A stretch of DNA of 64,000 bases from Xanthomonas hydrangeae (lineage in GTDB: Bacteria > Pseudomonadota > Gammaproteobacteria > Xanthomonadales > Xanthomonadaceae), in contig LR990730.1 in assembly GCA_905142475.1 (NCBI GenBank), positions 5,241,501 through 5,305,500 on the forward strand, read 5' to 3'. Position numbers and translations under genes: made by a program. The notes under the pieces are model-generated. The model made no database searches. It was not told the origin of the DNA and was given only the letters and a program-made list of their open reading frames with translations. Positions 1-9,118 of the stretch are shown piece by piece (position 1 is the stretch's first letter; every line of letters begins with the position of its first letter).

Positions 1-1578
1 GCTGCTGGCGACGTTGTCCTTGGTGATCTGGAATGCGGCAGCGGTGGCGAGCACCCGGTTGTCGAACAGCGCGCCCTTCAGCCCGAGCTCGTACTGGCGG
101 CCGGTCTCCGGTGGCGCGCTGCCGCCGGAAAACAGCGTGGCGCTGCGCGGCCGAAACGAGGTGGAGGTGTTGACGTACAGCGACAGCTGCGGCGCCGCCT
201 TCCACACCACGCCGATGCGCGGCGAGGCACGTCGGCCGTCTTCGCGGGTGCGCGCGCCGTTGTCGATGGTGGTCTGCTGCACGTCGTCCCAGCGCACGCC
301 GGCCAGCACGTCCCAGCGCTCGCCGATGCTGATCTGGTCCTGCAGGTACAGCGCGGCATAGCGTGCATCGACGTCGATGTCGCGCGCCGGCACATAGGTG
401 CCCGGCAAGGCGCCCTGCACCGGATTACGCACGCTGATGCGGGCCAGCGGCGCGCGCGCTTCGTCGGTGTGGCGATGCGCATCGATGTACTCGGCACCGG
501 CCAGCACCTGATGGCGCAGCGGGCCGGTGGCAAAACGCGCCAGCGCTTCGGTCTGCGAGGTCGTGGCGCGCACCTGCTGGTCCTGGCGCACGGCGCGGCG
601 CTGCAGGAAGGCGCGGTCGGCGCTGAAGCCGGTAAAGTCGGCCACGTCGCGGCCGCTGTCGCCGTCCTGGTGGTTGAGGATCTGACGCAGCGTCAGCCAG
701 TCGTTGGCGTCGATTTCGATGCGGCCGCGTGCAGTGCGCGAGCTGCCGTGATTGCGCGACCATGGCTCGCCGAAACTGCGCTCGGCCGGGCCACGCACCA
801 CGCCGTCGATGGCGACCAACCCGCGATCGCCCGGGCTGGTCTGGCGGGTGTATTCCAGATCCAGATCGGCGCGCAGCTGCGCGTTCGGCCGCCAGGCCAG
901 CGAGGGCGAGACGAACACGCGATCGCCATCGGCCTGCGCGGCGCGAAAGCTGCCGGTTTCCTGCGCGGCGGCGCTGAGTCGTGCCGACAGCGTCGGGCCC
1001 AGCGGGCCGGTGACGGTCGATTGCACGCGGCGCAGGCCGTGTTCGGCCACCTGCACCGATGCGTTGCCGCCGAACACCGCATCCGGGCGCAGCGTGACCA
1101 GATTGATCACCCCGCCGGGTTCGCCGCGTCCGTACAGCACCGCGGCCGGGCCCTTGAGCACTTCCACCTGGGCGACATTGGCCAGATCGCGCACGGTCTC
1201 GGTGAAGTTCTGCGCCGGGTTGAGCAGGATGCCGTCGACTGCATACGAGGACGCCTCGAAACCGCGGATGACGAAGGTTTCCGAGCGATTGCCCTGAGTG
1301 CCGCCGGGCTGCACGTTGGAGACATTGGCCACCACATCCACCAGCCGGGTGAGCTGCTGTTCGTCGATCACCGAGCGCGGCACCACCTGGATCGCCTGCG
1401 GAATGCGCTCCACCGGCGTCTGCGTGCGGGTGGCACCGGCAGCCTTTTCCGGCCGGTACAGGGCGCGCTTTTCGCTGACCACGATGGCGTCGAGCAGGCT
1501 GGCCTCCTGGGCGGCAGCCGGCATGGCGGCAAATAGGGACACGAACAACAGGTGGCGAGGCGCAGGCAGTGGGGTCAT
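1..1578 (-). CDS. TonB-dependent siderophore receptor, N-terminal part (runs off the window)
   Basis: This is the first 526 codons of a reading frame that stays open to the window edge, so the C-terminal barrel is missing. It starts with a signal peptide (LLFVSLFAAMPAAAQ), followed by a plug domain. Plug landmarks are a TonB-box-like stretch (DAIVVSEKR), IPQAIQVVPRSVIDEQQ, the NVQPGGTQGNRSETFVIRGF block and VEVLKGPAAVLYGRGEPGG, all hallmarks of FhuA/FpvA-type siderophore receptors. Early barrel strands follow. By family knowledge it would bind a ferric siderophore at the outer membrane and import it with energy from TonB/ExbBD. A Fur-box-like sequence lies about 50 bp upstream of the start. 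The substrate cannot be told from sequence. The plug and signal are convincing; only the C-terminus is unseen. Confidence 0.9.
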   Translation of the reverse strand, partial: MTPLPAPRHLLFVSLFAAMPAAAQEASLLDAIVVSEKRALYRPEKAAGATRTQTPVERIPQAIQVVPRSVIDEQQLTRLVDVVANVSNVQPGGTQGNRSETFVIRGFEASSYAVDGILLNPAQNFTETVRDLANVAQVEVLKGPAAVLYGRGEPGGVINLVTLRPDAVFGGNASVQVAEHGLRRVQSTVTGPLGPTLSARLSAAAQETGSFRAAQADGDRVFVSPSLAWRPNAQLRADLDLEYTRQTSPGDRGLVAIDGVVRGPAERSFGEPWSRNHGSSRTARGRIEIDANDWLTLRQILNHQDGDSGRDVADFTGFSADRAFLQRRAVRQDQQVRATTSQTEALARFATGPLRHQVLAGAEYIDAHRHTDEARAPLARISVRNPVQGALPGTYVPARDIDVDARYAALYLQDQISIGERWDVLAGVRWDDVQQTTIDNGARTREDGRRASPRIGVVWKAAPQLSLYVNTSTSFRPRSATLFSGGSAPPETGRQYELGLKGALFDNRVLATAAAFQITKDNVASS

Positions 1579-1624
1579 CGGGATCTTCAGCGGGACGATG
1601 TGCGCTAGCGGGCACATCCGGGCC

Positions 1625-1646
1625 GATAATGATAACGATTCTTATC
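1625..1646 (-). promoter_or_regulatory. Fur box upstream of the TonB-dependent receptor
   Basis: GATAATGATAACGATTCTTATC closely resembles the GATAATGATAATCATTATC Fur consensus and lies 47-68 bp before the receptor start codon. Iron-replete repression by Fur is the natural inference. It sits in the 154-bp gap after jetC, so the receptor probably has its own promoter rather than reading through from jetC. Confidence 0.75.
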
Positions 1647-1732
1647 TACGCATGCCGGCTTGCGGTGCCCTGCCCCACGACGCCTGCGACCGCAGCGAGC
1701 GAGGTGAGGCAGGCTCCCCGGGCGCAGCGCGC

Positions 1733-4700
1733 TCAGCGTTTTCTGCGCGGCTTGCTTGCAGACCCGCGCGTGGACGCAGGGCGCGCCTTGGCTGTCGTGG
1801 TTTTGGCCGGCGCGGGCCTGGCAGTGCGCGCCGCGGTTGGCTTGGTTGCGCCACGCAGCGCTGTGGTGGCGCGTTTGCTCGCCGCGGCCGGCTTGGAGGC
1901 AGGCGACTTCGGCGCTGCAGTGGTTGTCGCGGCCTTGTTCGGCTTGGCAGTCGGCTGGACGGACGCGCTTGTGCGCCGGGAAGCCGCCCTGTTGGTTGCC
2001 GGCGTCTTGGCGGCTTTGGTCGGCGTTGTCGGCTTGCGCGGTGGGCTCGCGGCAGGCGATGCACGCCGGGCTGAGGCAGATTTAGCTGCTGCAGGATTAG
2101 CTGATGCGGCCTTGGGCGCTGCAGTCATTGCAGATGCCGACTTGGGTGATTCCGCACGTTCGCTGGACGCAGTTTTCGAAGACTTCGGCGCGGTTTGCAC
2201 AGCCGGCGCCGATGCCGGCGTGACCTTGCTGGCGCGTTTGCTCGTCTTGGCTGCCAGGTCGTCCTGCGCAGGGGCTTCCTGCACTACCGCAGCCTCTTCG
2301 CCAGAAGCGGGACCGACACGGTCCACCGGCGCCTGGCCCTGAGTCGCATGCGCTGCATCCTCGCGCTGCGTAACGCTTGCAGCCTGCTCCTCGCTTGCAG
2401 GACCAACCTCGTCCCCGCGCGAGCGCTCGGGCAACTGGAGTCGCTGCGCCTGCGCGTCGTATTCGATCAACAGCACGCCGGAGTTGTGCCGGCCGCTGAT
2501 TTCCACAAAGCAGGCACCGCCGATGAACGGCTCCAGCGTCATCACCGATTTCAATGGCGTGGCCACCACCATCTGGAAACCGAAGTTCTCGAAGATGTTC
2601 ATTGCCAGCGCAGTGAATTCGTTGTCGGCCTTGTCGAAGGCTTCGTCCAGCACCACCGCGCAGTAACGCGGCAACTCACCGTCTTCGCCGCCGAGCTGGT
2701 AGCGCAACGCAGCGGCCAGGCAGGTGGTTGCCAGCTTCTGGCGCTGACCACCGGATTTGCCGGCGCCGCTGCGGTAGATCTCCACCTGCGCGCGGGTCTG
2801 TGCGTCCAGTTCAACGCCGATGAATTCCACATGCAGGCGCACGTCCAGCACCTGCTCGCGCCAGCGGCGTGCGTCCGGTTCCTGCGCGCCCAGGCGTGCC
2901 ACCAATGCGCGCAAGGTGGAAAACTGCGCTTCGGCCAGTGCGCGGTCTTCGGTCTGCTGATGCGACAGCACCGCACGCAGCTGTTGCTGGAAGTCCTGCA
3001 CCTCGCCCAGGCGACGGTCGCTGACCTCGATGGTCAGCAGCGTGCCGCGATTGAACGGCACCTGCTCCAGACTGGCGTTGACCTCGTCCATGCGCTGCTT
3101 GATGCCCTTGTGGGCCTCGGCGGTGTGGCGCTGCAGGGCCAGCAGATTGTTCTTGCTCTGGGTCTGCAGCAGATCGAAGAAGCGGTGCTCGTGGCGCGGC
3201 AGGCCATCGCTCTCCAGGCGATCCAGGCGCGCGAGAAAATCGTCGGCACTGGCCAGGCTCACGGTGAAATCGCCGCTGTCTTCCGGCCATTGCTGGCAGT
3301 ACTTGCGGAAGCAATCGAGCAGCTGCGCGCTGAGCCGGCTGTCGCGGCCCTGGCTCTCGGCCAGTTGCTCGGCCAGGCCACGCTCCACCACGCGGAAATG
3401 CGCCTCCAGATTGTCCAGCGACAGCGGTGCCAGCGCCGCCAGGCGTTCGCGCAGGCCCTGCAGCTGGGTGGGCGTGAGCGCGGCGGTGCCGGCACGGCTG
3501 GCACAGGCAGCGTGCTGCTGTTCCAGCCGGACCCGCTCGCGTGCCAGCTGCGCGCGCTCCAGCCGCACGTCCTCGTAGGTGCGCTTGGCCTGGTCGCGCA
3601 AGGTACGTGCGGTCTCGATCGCCTGGCCGAGCGCGCGCAGGCCGCTGTTGCCTTCGCGCAGCTGCTGCAGCTGTTCGTCGATATCGCTCAGGCGCTGCAG
3701 CTTGGGGCCGACATCGATCTCGTCCCAGTCGCGCTCCACCAGCGTGTGCGCGGCCAGCTGCCGTTCCTGGTCCTGTTCGCGTTGCTTGCGCAGCGCGGCC
3801 ACGTCGGCATCGCAGCTGGCGATGCGCTGGGCAAGCGTCTGCGCTTCGCGCTCGAACACCTTGAGCTTGTCGCGGTTGTCGTGACCCAGCAGCCAGCGCT
3901 TGCGGTCGTTGACCGCGTGGCGGTCGTCCTTTTCGTAACGGTCGCCGGGATGCTTGACCTGCCCTTCGCGGGTGATGGCGCGGTCGGCATTGCGCAACGC
4001 GGCGGCGTTGTCGACGCATTCGTAGTCGAAGCGGCGCATCAGCTCGTTGCGCAGCCACTCGGTAAAGGCATGCTCGCGCAGCTGCAGCTTGCCCGGCAAT
4101 GCACGCGCATCCGGCGTGCGCGCATGCAGCGCATCGTTGCGACGCACCCGGAAGTACACCAACCGCGTGCCGATGTGGGTGCGGTTGACCCACTCGCTGA
4201 CCTGCGCGTAATGCCGGTCGTCCACCAGCAGCGACTGCGCGAAACCGCTCAGCACGCGCTCGATCGCCCCGCGCCAGGCGGACTGATCCTCGCGCACCTG
4301 CACCAGCTCGCCAACGAACGGCAGCGCGGCTTCGGCAATACCGGTGTCCTCGCACAGGCGCGCACGCAAGGCCTGCATCGGCGCCGGCATGCTCGATGGC
4401 GCGCGCTTCAACGCCTCCAGTTCGGCGCGGATCTCGGCAAAGCGCCGCTCGTCGTCGCGGCGCGCGCCCATGCGCTCGGCAATCGCCTCATCCAGCGCGC
4501 TGGCGTCGTGCTTGCCGTTCTCGAGCACGGTCTGGGCATGCTCTACCTGGGCGGCAAAGCCGCTGGCGCCTGCGGCCAGGGCCGTGCCGAGCTGGCGGCA
4601 GGCCTGTTCGATCTGCACGCGCCGCCGCAGGCGCTCGTCGCGCTCGCGCTCGACCCGGGCGCGCTCGCGCTCCAGTTCCTCGATCTGCTCGCCACCGGCG

Positions 4701-5788
4701 GCGCGTTGTTCGCGTTCCAGCCCGGCCAGTTTCTGTTCGTGATTGTCCAGCGATTCGCGCCGCTGGCCTTCCTCGCCAGCCAATCCACGGTCCTGGCTGT
4801 CGAGCTCCTGCAGGCGCGTCTCCAGCAAGGCCAGACGCTGCTGTTCGCGGTAGCTGTCCACACCCAGCTGCAGCTCGCGCAGCTCGCCGACGCTGTGGCG
4901 CAAGGCCATCAGTGCCGCATGGTGTTCGCGTGCCGGGCTCAGCGTTTCCACCTGGCGGCGTGCGGTGACCACCGCATGATGGGCGCCATCGAGTTCGGCG
5001 AAGTCTTCCACCAGCCGGTCGGCGGCCTCGAACGTGCGCGGCTCGTCCAGCATGAAGCCGCGCAGGAACACATTGAGATCGCCCAGATTCTTGGCCGACT
5101 GGGTCTTGTGCAGCAATCGCAACGCCATCTCGTTGCCGATGCCCAGCACATGCCGGAAGCGCTCTGCGTAGCCGGCGAAACCGTCGAAATGCGCAACCTC
5201 CTCGCCCAGACGCGCCTTGAGCTTGCGCAGGTCCAGGTCGAAGCCATCCAGCTCGCTGGCCACATCGAAGCTGCGCGGCGCGACCATGTAATGACGGCGC
5301 ACATCGGCCGCGGCATTGCCGCTGCCGGCGATCCAGAACAGGCGAATCAGGCTGACCGTCTCGCCGTGCGCGTTGCGGTACTCCAGCACCAGCGCCGACC
5401 AGGTAGCGCCCTTGCGCAGGTATTGGGTGGCGATTTCGCCCGAGGCACTGTCCTGCTGATCGGCCCAGGCGCCACGCACATACGACACCAGGCTGCGATC
5501 GCGCCCACTGCGCTCGGCCTCGCGTGCGGCGGCGTTGAAGTCGACGATGCTGGGCGGGGTCAGCAGTGCCGACATCGCATCCAGCAGGGTCGACTTGCCC
5601 GAGCCGGAGCGCCCGACGAACAGGAAGCCTTTCTCGGCGATCGGCACCTCGGTCAGGCCGTTGAACGTGCCCCAGTTGTGCACCTGCAAGCGCCGCATGC
5701 GGAACTGCTGCGCGCGCTGCTCGGCAAGCGAATCAGTGAACAGGGACGCGCCCGGCTGCGCCGGCGACAGGTTGGACTGGGAATTCAT
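1733..5788 (-). CDS. jetC: JetC/MksB-type SMC-like ATPase with histone-like C-terminal tail
   Basis: 1351 residues. The N-terminal ATPase half carries Walker A GRSGSGKST (59-67) after the MukB/MksB-type 'VHNWGTFNG' motif. Long coiled-coil arms (about 290-600 and 680-960) flank a hinge. The C-terminal half has the ABC signature SGGQRQK (about 1012) and Walker B VVLDEAFDKAD (about 1044-1054). The family extrudes DNA loops; as JetC in Wadjet it recognises small circular DNA, and as MksB it helps organise chromosomes. The ATPase fold ends near residue 1120. A tail of about 230 residues follows, almost wholly Ala, Lys, Ser, Thr, Pro and Arg (SPKSAS, KPAAASK, SKPRRKR), resembling bacterial histone-H1-like proteins and absent from ordinary family members, which are about 1100-1150 residues long. 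It is transcribed after jetA-jetB, but 420 bp downstream of jetB. No jetD/mksG follows; the next gene is the receptor. Confidence 0.92.
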   Translation of the reverse strand: MNSQSNLSPAQPGASLFTDSLAEQRAQQFRMRRLQVHNWGTFNGLTEVPIAEKGFLFVGRSGSGKSTLLDAMSALLTPPSIVDFNAAAREAERSGRDRSLVSYVRGAWADQQDSASGEIATQYLRKGATWSALVLEYRNAHGETVSLIRLFWIAGSGNAAADVRRHYMVAPRSFDVASELDGFDLDLRKLKARLGEEVAHFDGFAGYAERFRHVLGIGNEMALRLLHKTQSAKNLGDLNVFLRGFMLDEPRTFEAADRLVEDFAELDGAHHAVVTARRQVETLSPAREHHAALMALRHSVGELRELQLGVDSYREQQRLALLETRLQELDSQDRGLAGEEGQRRESLDNHEQKLAGLEREQRAAGGEQIEELERERARVERERDERLRRRVQIEQACRQLGTALAAGASGFAAQVEHAQTVLENGKHDASALDEAIAERMGARRDDERRFAEIRAELEALKRAPSSMPAPMQALRARLCEDTGIAEAALPFVGELVQVREDQSAWRGAIERVLSGFAQSLLVDDRHYAQVSEWVNRTHIGTRLVYFRVRRNDALHARTPDARALPGKLQLREHAFTEWLRNELMRRFDYECVDNAAALRNADRAITREGQVKHPGDRYEKDDRHAVNDRKRWLLGHDNRDKLKVFEREAQTLAQRIASCDADVAALRKQREQDQERQLAAHTLVERDWDEIDVGPKLQRLSDIDEQLQQLREGNSGLRALGQAIETARTLRDQAKRTYEDVRLERAQLARERVRLEQQHAACASRAGTAALTPTQLQGLRERLAALAPLSLDNLEAHFRVVERGLAEQLAESQGRDSRLSAQLLDCFRKYCQQWPEDSGDFTVSLASADDFLARLDRLESDGLPRHEHRFFDLLQTQSKNNLLALQRHTAEAHKGIKQRMDEVNASLEQVPFNRGTLLTIEVSDRRLGEVQDFQQQLRAVLSHQQTEDRALAEAQFSTLRALVARLGAQEPDARRWREQVLDVRLHVEFIGVELDAQTRAQVEIYRSGAGKSGGQRQKLATTCLAAALRYQLGGEDGELPRYCAVVLDEAFDKADNEFTALAMNIFENFGFQMVVATPLKSVMTLEPFIGGACFVEISGRHNSGVLLIEYDAQAQRLQLPERSRGDEVGPASEEQAASVTQREDAAHATQGQAPVDRVGPASGEEAAVVQEAPAQDDLAAKTSKRASKVTPASAPAVQTAPKSSKTASSERAESPKSASAMTAAPKAASANPAAAKSASARRASPAASPPRKPTTPTKAAKTPATNRAASRRTSASVQPTAKPNKAATTTAAPKSPASKPAAASKRATTALRGATKPTAARTARPAPAKTTTAKARPASTRGSASKPRRKR

Positions 5789-5924
5789 GGCTCACTCACC
5801 AAAACGGGATGACGGGTAACGCTGAAGACGAAGCACATCACGCGTGTTTGAAGCGGGGTGTCGGGTGTCGAGTGTTGCTGGGGACGGTGGGGCAGTGGTC
5901 TGGCTGTGGTACGGGGACGGCCCT

Positions 5925-5946
5925 TCGCGGCCTGGGCCGCTCCTAC
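5925..5946. repeat. REP-like element (GTAGGAGCGGC family)
   Basis: On the minus strand it reads GTAGGAGCGGCCCAGGCCGC followed by GA, an imperfect hairpin with the GTAG head typical of REP sequences. Three more copies lie inside recB at 46594-46729. Confidence 0.7.
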
Positions 5947-6136
5947 GGGGGGTGATGCGCTGTCGACACTGGTAATGACGAGACCGAGTGCCATTCGATG
6001 GAGGGAAGCTGATGCCTCAGTGCAGCCCATGAAGAAATCACTCGCGTTCGACAGAGCGTGCCAGTTGCTGACTTTCTTCGTGCAACGCATAACCACACAT
6101 ACTCCACACGTCACACGTCGGGCATCGCTATTGGCC

Positions 6137-6182
6137 GTACCCTCATCCGCCCTTCGGGCACCTTCTCCCGGTGGGAGAAGGG
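6137..6182. repeat. Dispersed GTACCCTCATCCGCC hairpin repeat
   Basis: It comprises GTACCCTCATCCGCCC, then TTCGGGCACC, then CTTCTCCCGGTGGGAGAAG, an internal stem-loop. Related copies occur at 14772, 14903, 42203, 42978 and 63969. It could stop or stabilise the jetB transcript. Confidence 0.75.
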
Positions 6183-6208
6183 ATGGGCCGTCCGGGGTGC
6201 AGGCGCCA

Positions 6209-6910
6209 TCACTCCAACGCGACGTCCCCCTCGCGCAAGCCGCGGTACGCCACCACCAGGGCCTGCACGTCCTCGGCCGAGAACAGCAACTTCAGCACCG
6301 GCGAGACCTCGTAGCGCTCTTCGCTGCCGCGCAGGCGCGACAGCAACTGGTTGTCGCGCATCTTGCCGATCGCCGTCATCACCCGTCGCGCGAATCCCGC
6401 GCGGTCGGTGGACACGTTCTTCTCGTAGACAGACAAGGCCTCCACCAGCTGTGCCTCGTCCACCACCGCACGCTCGCCGCGCGTATCGGCTTCGGCCAGT
6501 TGCTGGCGCAGGAACAGCAGCAGCACCGACTCGATGAAGGTCAGCGGCGCGCTGCGCAGCAAGGTCGGCGATTCCAGCTCGGCGGTATCGGCCTGACGGG
6601 TGAAGGCCACCCCGCCCTCGCGGTCCAGCACCAGCTCCAGGAACAGCTCGCACAACACCTGGCGGATCGCCGCCTCGTTGCGCAACAGCGCCGGCCACAG
6701 CGCACCGTGGCGTTGCGCGTCGATGCTGGGGCCGGCCAGCAGCTGGCACAGCGCGCGCCGCGCGTCGAACGGCAGCGTGCCGGTGTCGCCCAGAAACAGT
6801 TCGCCGCGCGGCTGTGCAGGCGATGTCTCCGTCAGCGGCGTGCGGCCGGCAGCGGCCGACGCGCCGCTGTCCTCGTCCGCGTCCAGGCGGGTGTCCTCAG
6901 TCCAGTTCAT
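6209..6910 (-). CDS. jetB: JetB/MksE-type kleisin-associated protein (DUF4194)
   Basis: 233 residues; matches DUF4194 proteins in length and in its C-terminal winged-helix-like block ([33 protein letters not shown], residues about 180-212). In the Wadjet/MksBEF complex this KITE-type subunit dimerises and bridges the JetA kleisin to the JetC ATPase. The N-terminal 40 residues are acidic and probably disordered. The start overlaps the end of jetA by 14 bp, so the two are translationally coupled. Family assignment rests on sequence feel plus the jetA-jetB-jetC order, which is characteristic. Confidence 0.88.
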   Translation of the reverse strand: MNWTEDTRLDADEDSGASAAAGRTPLTETSPAQPRGELFLGDTGTLPFDARRALCQLLAGPSIDAQRHGALWPALLRNEAAIRQVLCELFLELVLDREGGVAFTRQADTAELESPTLLRSAPLTFIESVLLLFLRQQLAEADTRGERAVVDEAQLVEALSVYEKNVSTDRAGFARRVMTAIGKMRDNQLLSRLRGSEERYEVSPVLKLLFSAEDVQALVVAYRGLREGDVALE

Positions 6911-8366
6911 TGCGTTTCTCCCGGGTGAACCACACCAGCGGAATGCGTGCGCGCCGCAGGGCGCCGTCGCCGCCTTCCCATTGCACCGTTTCCATCTGTC
7001 CGTCGATCACCACGCCGTGGCGCGTGCCCAGCGACAGGTAACCGATCACACTGCCCAGGCCCTGCGCGGCCGGGCGCTGCTGCAGCGCATCGCCGATGGT
7101 CAGGCGCGGGCGTTGGCCGAGCAGCTCGTGCAGGTCGCGGCGCAGGCTGCGCACGTCGATCTCCGATTGCGCGACCAGATCGCCCACGCTGTCGAGCGAG
7201 ATGTCCGCCGCATCGGCGGCCTGCACGCGGCCGTCGACCTGGGTCAGGCGCGGGTCGTGCAGGCGCCATTGCGACAGCGACCGCAGGCGGGCCGCGCTCA
7301 ACGCCTGGGTGTAGCCGGTGGCGGTGGTGGCATGCAGGCTGTCGCGCAGCTGCAAGGCTTCGCCCTGTGCCTGCTTGAGCAGTTGATTGAGCCGGCGCTG
7401 CTCCAGATAGCCGCGGCTCTGCACGAAACCGCGCAGGCTGCGGGCGAAGTGCTGCATCACCGTGTGCACCTCGCCGCCGCGCTCCAGCAACGTGCCGGTC
7501 AGCCCGCGCAGGAAGGCGCGTTCGCGCCGGTCCAGCTTGCGCGCGAAGCCGCGTGCCAGCAGCGCATCCAGCGCCTGATCGAGCTGGCTGCTTTGCTGGG
7601 TGTCGTTGAGCAGGCTCCAGAACGCCTCGAAGGTGCGCCCGGCCTCGCTGTCGGCGATCACGTCCACGCCGTTGAACAGCTGCTCCAGCACATCGCCGCG
7701 CGCGCCCTCGTCGTCGATGATGCGTTCGCGGAACTGGCGGTTGAGCTGTTCGAAATCGTCGCGCACGCGATGGAAATCTTCGGCCAGCTCGTCGGAGAGA
7801 TGGATCAGGTCGCGGGCGCGCTCCAGCGCGCGCTTGCCATCCAGCGCGGCCACGCGGCCGGAGGCCACGCGTTCGATCTCGGCATCGATGCGCGCGCGTT
7901 CGTCGCGCAGGGCGGCCAGACGCAGCTCCGGATCGGCTTCGGTCTGGCCCGCCAGCTGCACCAGCTGCTGGATCACCAGCGACAGGCGGCTTTCGGTGGC
8001 GCTGCTGCTGCTCTCGCGCAGGCCGACGATGAAGCGGATGGCCTGGGTGGCCGCGCGCGACAGCTCGTATTCTTCTTCGGCCGCGCCTTCGGGCAGGCGC
8101 CGTTCCAGCCAGCCCTGTGCCAGCCAATGCGCCAGATAGGCCTGCGCGGTGCGCGGCAACTCGCGCGAGAGTTCGTCGGCGCGCAGCGCGTCGAGCTGGC
8201 GCTGCAGGCGCTCGTGCAGCACGCCCGCGGGCAGGCGGCGTTCGCCGTCCAGCAACACCGTCTGCAGCAGGCCGATCAGCTCCGGCGCGTGGTCGGCGGC
8301 CAGCAGTTTCCACACCGGCTGCTCGCGCAATTGGCGATAGCCGGCGATACGTGCCTGGTGCTTCAT
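6897..8366 (-). CDS. jetA: JetA/MksF-type kleisin (DUF3375)
   Basis: 489 residues; full-length DUF3375 protein. It has an N-terminal winged-helix region (residues about 1-90), a helical and coiled-coil middle rich in Arg, Glu and Gln (about 140-330) and a C-terminal winged-helix end finishing [15 protein letters not shown]. As the kleisin it would close the JetC ring at the ATPase heads and recruit JetB. The start lies 19 bp after the folE stop, so it is probably co-transcribed with folE; it overlaps jetB at its other end. There is no sign of damage. Confidence 0.9.
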   Translation of the reverse strand: MKHQARIAGYRQLREQPVWKLLAADHAPELIGLLQTVLLDGERRLPAGVLHERLQRQLDALRADELSRELPRTAQAYLAHWLAQGWLERRLPEGAAEEEYELSRAATQAIRFIVGLRESSSSATESRLSLVIQQLVQLAGQTEADPELRLAALRDERARIDAEIERVASGRVAALDGKRALERARDLIHLSDELAEDFHRVRDDFEQLNRQFRERIIDDEGARGDVLEQLFNGVDVIADSEAGRTFEAFWSLLNDTQQSSQLDQALDALLARGFARKLDRRERAFLRGLTGTLLERGGEVHTVMQHFARSLRGFVQSRGYLEQRRLNQLLKQAQGEALQLRDSLHATTATGYTQALSAARLRSLSQWRLHDPRLTQVDGRVQAADAADISLDSVGDLVAQSEIDVRSLRRDLHELLGQRPRLTIGDALQQRPAAQGLGSVIGYLSLGTRHGVVIDGQMETVQWEGGDGALRRARIPLVWFTREKRNELD

Positions 8367-8385
8367 GGCGACGGCAACGGCTGCC

Positions 8386-8988
8386 TCAACGCTTGCCGCC
8401 CACTTCGATGAACTGCAGGAACTCGGCGCGGGTGCGCGCGTCCTCGCGGAAGCTGCCCAGCATCTTGGAGGTCACCATGCTGACGCCGCGCTTGTGGATG
8501 CCGCGGGTGGTCATGCATTCGTGCGCGCCTTCCACCACCACGCCGACGCCGCGCGGCTGCAGCACGTCCTGGATGCACTGGGCGATCTGCGCGGTCATCT
8601 TTTCCTGCACCTGGAAGCGCCGCGCATAGCTTTCCACCACGCGCGCCAGCTTGCTGATGCCGACCACCTTGCCGCGCGGCAGGTAGCCCACGTGCACCTT
8701 GCCGATGATCGGCGCCATGTGGTGCTCGCAGTGGCTTTCGTAGGAGATGTCGCGCAGCACGATCAGCTCGTCGTAGCCGGCCACTTCCTCGAAGGTGCGT
8801 TCCAGGTATTCGCGCGGTTCCTCGCGGTAGCCGCTGAACCAGTCGCCATAGGCTTCGGCGACCCGGCGCGGGGTGTCCAGCAAGCCTTCGCGGGCCGGGT
8901 CTTCGCCGGCCCAGCGCAGCAGGGTGCGCACGGCGTCTTCGGCCTGGGCCTGGGTGACGGGGGAATCGGGCTGGTCGGACTGGCTCAT
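8386..8988 (-). CDS. folE: GTP cyclohydrolase I
   Basis: 200 residues from the chosen ATG (an ATG four codons upstream is possible). FolE converts GTP to 7,8-dihydroneopterin triphosphate, the first step of tetrahydrofolate synthesis, in the cytoplasm. Zinc ligands Cys87 and His90 (SHCEHHMAP) and Cys158 ([10 protein letters not shown]) are present, and length and core motifs fit the family well. It is the first gene of a probable folE-jetA-jetB run, a housekeeping gene leading a defence or condensin system. It diverges from the MarR gene across 130 bp, so the operators there could also affect it. Confidence 0.96.
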   Translation of the reverse strand: MSQSDQPDSPVTQAQAEDAVRTLLRWAGEDPAREGLLDTPRRVAEAYGDWFSGYREEPREYLERTFEEVAGYDELIVLRDISYESHCEHHMAPIIGKVHVGYLPRGKVVGISKLARVVESYARRFQVQEKMTAQIAQCIQDVLQPRGVGVVVEGAHECMTTRGIHKRGVSMVTSKMLGSFREDARTRAEFLQFIEVGGKR

Positions 8989-9085
8989 GCGCAGGTGCAC
9001 CCAAAGGGGGCGAGCATGGTACCCGAGGACGGGCCGGCGGCCCCAGTGGCGGTTGCGCCGGCTTGCGCGGGTTCAGCGACTATTG

Positions 9086-9114
9086 ATTCATTGTTGAATT
9101 GATAGCATCCTATC
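9086..9114 (+). promoter_or_regulatory. Two inverted repeats, likely MarR operator
   Basis: ATTCA-TTGT-TGAAT (9086-9099) and GATAG-CATC-CTATC (9101-9114) are perfect 5-4-5 inverted repeats just upstream of the marR start at 9119. Paired palindromes overlapping the promoter or leader are typical for MarR autoregulation. The second ends 4 bp before the ATG, so binding would block initiation directly. Confidence 0.7.
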
Positions 9115-9118
9115 TATT

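Larger units (their letters stand above)
5789..6208. other. 420-bp gap between jetB and jetC holding two repeat elements
   Basis: No convincing gene lies here. The gap holds one REP-like element and one GTACCCTC-type hairpin repeat. In most Wadjet/MksBEF operons these genes touch or overlap, so the gap looks like later insertion of repeats. jetC may need its own promoter; I could not pick one out. Confidence 0.6.

Noticed and set aside
425..1615. 396-codon minus-strand frame overlapping the TonB-dependent receptor
   Set aside because: Wrong frame: the overlapping frame from 1578 gives a signal peptide and plug domain.
2195..5812. A 1205-codon open frame on the plus strand opposite jetC
   Set aside because: It mirrors jetC in the complementary frame, lacks motifs, and arises from strong GC bias at third positions. 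JetC has clear ATPase motifs on the other strand.
5785..6114. 109-codon minus-strand frame between jetB and jetC
   Set aside because: It runs through a REP element, lacks a Shine-Dalgarno sequence, and has no codon bias.
6600..8411. Long plus-strand frame opposite jetA and jetB
   Set aside because: Same shadow effect; the minus strand encodes recognisable DUF3375 and DUF4194 proteins.
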